8,878 nt of DNA, from positions 1 through 8,878 of the forward strand of contig JAJZLW010000104.1 in NCBI GenBank assembly GCA_021850505.1. Reading direction: 5' to 3'. Source of the DNA: Thermoplasmata archaeon (GTDB lineage Archaea > Thermoplasmatota > Thermoplasmata > Thermoplasmatales > Thermoplasmataceae). Position 1 is the first letter of the stretch. Every line of letters begins with the position of its first letter. A program made the position numbers and the translations under genes. Positions 5,089 through 8,878 of this stretch are shown piece after piece. The notes below the pieces were generated by a model, which was not told the origin of the DNA, made no database searches, and worked only from the letters and a program-made list of their open reading frames with translations.

Positions 5089-6798
5089 TCAGGTACTTTT
5101 CAGGACTGAATTCAGGAACTCAATAGAATCTGAGATATAACCATAATCCGAGTAATTGAACACAGGTGCACTTTTGTCCTTGTTTATGGAAATAATGGTC
5201 TTTGCATATCTTGTACCAACAACATGGTTATCATGTCCTGAAATACCTATTGCAATGTACAGATCCGGTGAAATAGAATAACCTGTTAGACCTATCTGCT
5301 GCTGACGCGGCAGCCAGTTCAGATCAATTATCGGTCTTGTTCCACCGATTGCTGCTCCTATCCTTGAGGCAAACTCCATGGCCAAAGCAACATTGTCTTT
5401 TTTAATCAGTCCTTTTCCAATTCCAACAACAATACGCGCTCCCTGCAGCGGTTTGAATTGGCTTTCGACTTTCTGACTTGATACTGGAATATCGGGATAA
5501 TTGGAATCTGGTTCAATTGAGGATACTTTAAATTTTTTATCAGTTTTTGCAAGCCTGAAAATTCCAGGCCTGACAGTTGCCATTTCCGGTTTGGTCTTGG
5601 TTGTAATCCTTGCAACCATCCCACCACCAAATGCAGGTTTAAACTGAATAAGTCTGTTATTTTCCAACTTCAGGTCAACGCAATCAGCAGTCAGGCCGAT
5701 CTCAAATTTCGCAGCAACTGCAGCGGCCATCTCCCTGCCCTTCACGTTAGATGGAAAAACAACGTATTCTGGTTTCCTGTTTCTTATAATCTTCTCTATT
5801 TCATCTGTGTATGCAGTCAATGAATCTGTCTTTATGTGAATGTATTCGTTGCACGAAAGACCGGCAAAGTTTTGTGGAACCTGCTGCCCGGCGACGACAA
5901 CTGCATGATTATTTTCAACTCCCAGACTGCTCAGCTTTCCTGCTATCTCATATGTAACTCTGGCATCCCCAGCTGATACAACAAGTGCAAACTTATCGTG
6001 ATCTGCATCAGGAGGATCCTGTAAAACAAAATCTGTGTTTTCCTTTCCTGACTGCAATTTGTCCATAATCATTTTATTAATTTCATCAATACTTTTCAGG
6101 AAACTGACCCTTCTTTTACTTTCAACTATCTCCGTTGATTCAACCACTGTCGGAGACATGCTACCTGTTATATTGCCCCCAACATCAGCAGCAGACCACC
6201 TTTCTATTCTGGAGCTCATATCAGGTATTTCAGGTTTTACGAATCTCGCCCTGTTTATCTTTTCGCTTACCGAGACAAGAAGAGGGAACTTCATTCTGTA
6301 TACTTCCAGGCCGTCTTCTGTCTCCTGTTCAACATTAACATCGTTATCGGATAAAACCTCGATCCTTGAAACGGAAGTCTTGTAAGGATAGCCAGACAGG
6401 ATCGCAACCTCCGGCGGTACCTGCGATGTTTCTCCATCAAGTGAATATTTTCCCAGTAAAACGAGATCCGGAGATATCTTCTTTGTCACAAGAGAAAGTA
6501 TTCTCGAAGTAATCCAGGTATCCGATCCAGCATAGGCAGGATCTGATATTAGTATTGCCCTATCTGCTCCCATCCGCAGTGAATTGTTCAGAACATCAGC
6601 CGCAGAAGGAGGTCCCATTGTTGCAACAACAACTTCTCCACCAATCTTCTCCTTTATCCTAATGCCCTCCTCAACACCCCTCTTGTCAAAGGGATTTATG
6701 ATTAACGGTACTTTGTCTCTTACTATACGTTTTGTTTTGGGATCAAACTCAATCCTGCTTATTTCAGGTATCTGTTTTACGAAGACTAGAATCTTCAT
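5089..6798 (-). CDS. Fused electron transfer flavoprotein (beta-alpha)
   Basis: A single 569-residue chain joins the two ETF subunits, which are separate proteins in most organisms. ETF carries electrons between flavin dehydrogenases and a quinone reductase or other partner in the cytoplasm. Residues 1 to about 235 match the beta subunit, with V7-K-Q-I-P near the N-terminus, N35-P-F-D38 and the nucleotide-binding stretch G116-K...D121-G-E-T...P129. A variable linker spans about 235-265. The rest matches the alpha subunit, with the FAD domain near the C-terminus: G461-K-G463, R488, Q501-I-G-L-T-G506 and G518-I-S-G-H-D-N-H525. Two signature positions differ from the usual form: K462 for the Arg of GRG, and N524 for the Gln of the QH pair. 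Its ATG overlaps the stop of the Rieske ferredoxin gene by four bases, implying coupled translation and a shared pathway. Confidence 0.93.
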   Translation of the reverse strand: MKILVFVKQIPEISRIEFDPKTKRIVRDKVPLIINPFDKRGVEEGIRIKEKIGGEVVVATMGPPSAADVLNNSLRMGADRAILISDPAYAGSDTWITSRILSLVTKKISPDLVLLGKYSLDGETSQVPPEVAILSGYPYKTSVSRIEVLSDNDVNVEQETEDGLEVYRMKFPLLVSVSEKINRARFVKPEIPDMSSRIERWSAADVGGNITGSMSPTVVESTEIVESKRRVSFLKSIDEINKMIMDKLQSGKENTDFVLQDPPDADHDKFALVVSAGDARVTYEIAGKLSSLGVENNHAVVVAGQQVPQNFAGLSCNEYIHIKTDSLTAYTDEIEKIIRNRKPEYVVFPSNVKGREMAAAVAAKFEIGLTADCVDLKLENNRLIQFKPAFGGGMVARITTKTKPEMATVRPGIFRLAKTDKKFKVSSIEPDSNYPDIPVSSQKVESQFKPLQGARIVVGIGKGLIKKDNVALAMEFASRIGAAIGGTRPIIDLNWLPRQQQIGLTGYSISPDLYIAIGISGHDNHVVGTRYAKTIISINKDKSAPVFNYSDYGYISDSIEFLNSVLKST

Positions 6799-7115
6799 GT
6801 AACTTCCACGAAGATTTCACCGTTTTCGCTCTTAACCTTATAGGATTTGAGTGGGGAAATATCACCTGATCCTTCTGGTGGACTCACAACTGAACCGTCA
6901 GCTGGTTCAAAGGTTGCAAAATGATTCGGGCATATTAGTTTGCCGTCATCAACAAAACCCTCGGAAAGATCGTAGTCTTCATGTGTGCAGTAACAGGATG
7001 TCGCATAGATTTTATCCTTGATCTTTATCAGTAGAACCTCGGTTTCATTAACCTTTGTCTTCATGAGATCTCCATCCTTCATGCTGCTTTCCTTTCCAAC
7101 CTTGTACCATGCCAT
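6795..7115 (-). CDS. Rieske-type 2Fe-2S ferredoxin
   Basis: This 106-residue soluble protein has no signal peptide or membrane segment. The cluster ligands are C43-T-H45 and C62-P-N-H65, with 16 residues between H45 and C62 as in Rieske ferredoxins of dioxygenases and NirD-type proteins. The disulfide cysteines of respiratory Rieske proteins are absent, and the G-S-x-Y after the second box is replaced by F-A-T-F. It should therefore be a lower-potential, cytoplasmic carrier, unlike the Rieske protein at the start of the window. C41 is an extra nearby cysteine. The ATG lies about 25 bp after a TATA-like box on the minus strand, and no longer in-frame start is favoured. It is the first gene of a two-gene operon with the fused ETF. 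Confidence 0.88.
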   Translation of the reverse strand: MAWYKVGKESSMKDGDLMKTKVNETEVLLIKIKDKIYATSCYCTHEDYDLSEGFVDDGKLICPNHFATFEPADGSVVSPPEGSGDISPLKSYKVKSENGEIFVEVT

Positions 7116-7130
7116 AATCCCATAATAATT

Positions 7131-7146
7131 AGATTAATTATAATCT
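7131..7146 (-). promoter_or_regulatory. Promoter of the ferredoxin-ETF operon with overlapping dyad
   Basis: Read on the minus strand, a TATA-like stretch (GATTATAATTAA) is centred about 25 bp before the ferredoxin ATG, predicting a leaderless transcript. The same bases form a dyad with 6-bp arms AGATTA and TAATCT around a four-base centre, so a repressor site overlapping the TATA box is possible. Confidence 0.5.
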
Positions 7147-7185
7147 TTTGACGTTTTAACAGAATTTTTCTTTAAAAATATCTGA

Positions 7186-7195
7186 AATTTATATC
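7186..7195 (+). promoter_or_regulatory. TATA box of the methionine aminopeptidase gene
   Basis: AAATTTATAT is centred about 25 bp before the ATG at 7216 and no Shine-Dalgarno site precedes that ATG, which fits a leaderless transcript. A second A+T block (TTTAAAAATA) lies at 7171-7180. The spacer between the two divergent starts is 100 bp and holds both promoters. Confidence 0.55.
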
Positions 7196-7215
7196 CAATC
7201 TTGATATAACCAATA

Positions 7216-8097
7216 ATGGGCGTGTTGACACCCGATGAGAAGGCAAAATTTCTTGAGGCAGGTAAGATCGGTAAACTTGCCCTTGAAAAAGCGATCACTG
7301 AGATCGGTCCTGGTGTATCACTTCTTGACGTTGCAAAGAAAACTGAAGCACTTATTGTAGAAATGGGTGCCCGCCCCTCTTTCCCGATAAATCTGTCAAT
7401 AAATAACGAGGCTGCACATTACACTCCTTTCCATTCAGATAAAAAAACATTCTCTTCTGGAGACCTCGTCAAGGTAGATATAGGTGCAAGCGTCGATGGA
7501 TATCTTTCAGACAACGCAGCAACCGTGGAGGTTGGTGGAAAAGGCAAATTCAGTGATCTGATCGATTGTACGCGGGATGCACTGAACAAAGCCATTTCGA
7601 TATTGCGGCCTGGTGTTCATGTAAGGGATATCGGCAGGATAATTGGAGAAACAATTGCAGAGTATGGTTTTAAACCGGTCAAAAACCTTGGCGGTCACGG
7701 CGTCGGGAGATACGACCTGCATTCATCACCTTTCATACCAAACTATGATGACGGTAACGGAAACGTACTGCAGGCTGGTTCTGTTTTCGCCATCGAACCT
7801 TTTGCATCAACCGGCATAGGAATGATACACAACGGGCCGGGAGGAAACATATACATTTTCAGCGGCACTAAAGTGGATCAGAATGATATTGCGTTTAACA
7901 GGTTCAAGACAATACCATTCGCTGAGAGGTGGCTATACGAGGTCAAACCCGATTACGAGAAATATCTTAAAATGATGATGAAAAATAAACAGATTTCAGA
8001 ATTTGCGATATTAAAGGAACACAGAGGGTCTATGATTGCTCAGTCTGAACACACCATTTTGATGTCATCCGACAGCGTTGTTGTTACAACTTTGTAA
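7216..8097 (+). CDS. map: Methionine aminopeptidase, type 2
   Basis: This cytoplasmic enzyme removes the initiator methionine from new proteins when the second residue is small. The five metal ligands of the pita-bread fold are all visible: D88, D99, H161, E194 and E278. H68, in the A-A-H-Y-T-P block, corresponds to the substrate-site histidine. The insertion between H161 and E278 that carries the extra helical subdomain is present, which marks the type 2 enzyme of archaea and eukaryotes. At 293 residues it matches archaeal homologues such as that of Pyrococcus (295), which lack the long eukaryotic N-terminal extension. The gene stands alone with its own promoter, divergent from the ferredoxin-ETF operon. 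Its stop codon directly abuts that of thymidylate kinase on the other strand. Confidence 0.95.
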   Translation: MGVLTPDEKAKFLEAGKIGKLALEKAITEIGPGVSLLDVAKKTEALIVEMGARPSFPINLSINNEAAHYTPFHSDKKTFSSGDLVKVDIGASVDGYLSDNAATVEVGGKGKFSDLIDCTRDALNKAISILRPGVHVRDIGRIIGETIAEYGFKPVKNLGGHGVGRYDLHSSPFIPNYDDGNGNVLQAGSVFAIEPFASTGIGMIHNGPGGNIYIFSGTKVDQNDIAFNRFKTIPFAERWLYEVKPDYEKYLKMMMKNKQISEFAILKEHRGSMIAQSEHTILMSSDSVVVTTL

Positions 8098-8703
8098 TTA
8101 TATTTCAGGATCTAAATAATCCATAACGTCTTTCAATACTGCATTCTTATCCTTCAATCCATCTATTGTAATCATATCACCCATTAGGTATTTTTCATAG
8201 GTTTCTTTGACTTTTTCTAAATTAAAAAGTTTTTCCAGTTCATCCATCTGCCTTACCTTTTTTATCCTCTCTATAGCAGTTTTTTCATCAATAGCGATGT
8301 AAAATGTAAGTTCCGGCCTCACAGTAATGACCTTTGAAACATTTTTCATCCATTTAATCGCATCATCATAAGTCTTGAAAAATTCTTTGAGCATATACCC
8401 CTGATAAGCGTAAGATGAGAACAGATATCTATCTGAAATGACATAATCATATTCATTCAGTTTCTGAGAGATTTCCTTCTGATGGGAGTTTCTGTCTATC
8501 GTGAATAGCAGGAACAGTGAAAGTGGATCTCTGACATCCTTCAATATACTTACATACGACCTAAACCACTCTGTTGGTTCAGATGTAATCCAGACCTTCT
8601 TGGCTCTGCGCTCCAGATGCGCTCTAAGTGATCTTGCAAGCTCAGTTTTTCCGGAGCCGTCGATTCCTTCCAACGCAATGAATTTTCCTTTCAAATCAAG
8701 CAT
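8098..8703 (-). CDS. tmk: Thymidylate kinase
   Basis: This enzyme phosphorylates dTMP to dTDP in dTTP synthesis. Key elements in order are the P-loop G13-I-D-G-S-G-K-T20, E42-P43 of the dTMP-binding loop, D70-R71, the D91-R92-Y93 motif and Y100-Q101-G102. At 201 residues the length is normal. The usual R-E-P of the dTMP loop reads S41-E-P, and the glycines that often follow are replaced by T-E-W, so the substrate loop is divergent. The start is the ATG at 8703. The nearest TATA-like stretch (8710-8725) is too close to give a conventional leader, so a TTG three codons downstream (8694-8692), which would start the protein at K-G-K-F, is a possible alternative. The gene ends immediately against methionine aminopeptidase. 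Confidence 0.92.
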   Translation of the reverse strand: MLDLKGKFIALEGIDGSGKTELARSLRAHLERRAKKVWITSEPTEWFRSYVSILKDVRDPLSLFLLFTIDRNSHQKEISQKLNEYDYVISDRYLFSSYAYQGYMLKEFFKTYDDAIKWMKNVSKVITVRPELTFYIAIDEKTAIERIKKVRQMDELEKLFNLEKVKETYEKYLMGDMITIDGLKDKNAVLKDVMDYLDPEI

Positions 8704-8823
8704 GGATGATATTTAATAATAAAAAGGTAGCATGCTTTTTCAAAAAATTGTGAACAACATTTGGTCCAATATTGCATTTTTCTAAAGGCAAAAGGGTTAA
8801 GGTTCTCTTTTCGTTATTGATCT
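8704..8823. promoter_or_regulatory. Divergent intergenic region with clustered short dyads
   Basis: This 120-bp spacer must contain promoters for thymidylate kinase (minus) and the PLP-enzyme gene (plus). An A+T block at 8710-8725 is the only TATA-like stretch for the minus gene. Four small dyads cluster here: AGCATGCT (8729-8736), TTGT-GA-ACAA (8748-8757), TTGG-T-CCAA (8761-8769) and CAATATTG (8767-8774). For the plus gene no clear TATA box is seen; TTAAGG near 8797 is at roughly the right distance. Confidence 0.4.
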
Positions 8824-8878
8824 ATGACAAGAGGATTTAATACAAGGGCAGTGCAGGAGGGAGAGGTTAAAGATAAAC
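8824..8878 (+). CDS. Cys/Met-metabolism PLP enzyme, N-terminal fragment (partial)
   Basis: Only 18 codons lie in the window before the edge. They read M-T-R-G-F-N-T-R-A-V-Q-E-G-E and onward, which resembles the N-terminus of the cystathionine gamma-synthase, gamma-lyase and O-acetylhomoserine sulfhydrylase family, where F-x-T-x-A-V-H-x-G is typical. The usual His is Gln here. The family members share this start, so the exact reaction cannot be decided. The ATG follows a divergent spacer from thymidylate kinase, and no better upstream start was found. Confidence 0.65.
   Translation, partial: MTRGFNTRAVQEGEVKDK

Noticed and set aside
6125..6165. TGTC-GGA-GACA dyad inside the ETF gene as a third operator copy
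   Set aside because: Its spacing differs (N3 rather than N1) and it lies within coding sequence far from any start, so it is likely chance.
6035..6385. Open frame of 116 codons on the plus strand inside the ETF gene
   Set aside because: It is antisense to a strongly conserved ETF coding sequence, has a low-complexity Ser/Leu-rich product and no family resemblance.

Overview
The window looks like chromosome from an acidophilic archaeon of the Thermoplasmatales (Thermoplasma, Ferroplasma or Cuniculiplasma relatives). The indications are a Tat-targeted high-potential Rieske protein encoded beside a cytochrome b, a fused beta-alpha electron transfer flavoprotein, an archaeal type 2 methionine aminopeptidase, and A+T-rich TATA-like boxes about 25 bp before start codons (leaderless transcripts). 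Genes inside operons instead carry Shine-Dalgarno-like sites and ATGA overlaps. The order-level placement is inference from gene content.

Layout: (1) 60-2837, plus strand: a respiratory operon of Rieske protein, cytochrome b and three small membrane proteins joined by 4-8 nt overlaps. Together they look like an archaeal quinol-oxidising bc-type complex with possible extra subunits. (2) 2938-4129, plus strand: an AbiE-type (type IV) toxin-antitoxin pair in which the nucleotidyltransferase toxin gene comes before the antitoxin gene. (3) 4130-4460: a 331-bp A+T-rich spacer with a 16-bp palindrome, a T7 run, a nested inverted repeat that could fold into a long hairpin, a widely spaced TGTCNGACA pair, and a promoter. 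(4) 4461-5084, plus strand: an unrecognised seven-helix membrane protein. (5) 7115-5089, minus strand: a two-gene operon of a small Rieske ferredoxin and a fused ETF. (6) 7216-8097, plus strand: methionine aminopeptidase, divergent from the Rieske ferredoxin. (7) 8703-8098, minus strand: thymidylate kinase, abutting the aminopeptidase stop codon to stop codon. (8) 8824 to the window end: the start of a probable Cys/Met-metabolism PLP enzyme, cut by the window edge.

Two modules carry electrons. The bc-type operon should take electrons from quinol through the b haems and the Rieske cluster to an extracytoplasmic acceptor not encoded here. The Rieske ferredoxin-ETF pair is cytoplasmic, and its translational coupling suggests direct electron exchange between a 2Fe-2S carrier and a flavoprotein. 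The AbiE pair is accessory and interrupts otherwise housekeeping gene content. The least explained parts are the three small membrane proteins, the ferredoxin-ETF pairing, the reversed AbiE order and the structured spacer at 4130-4460.
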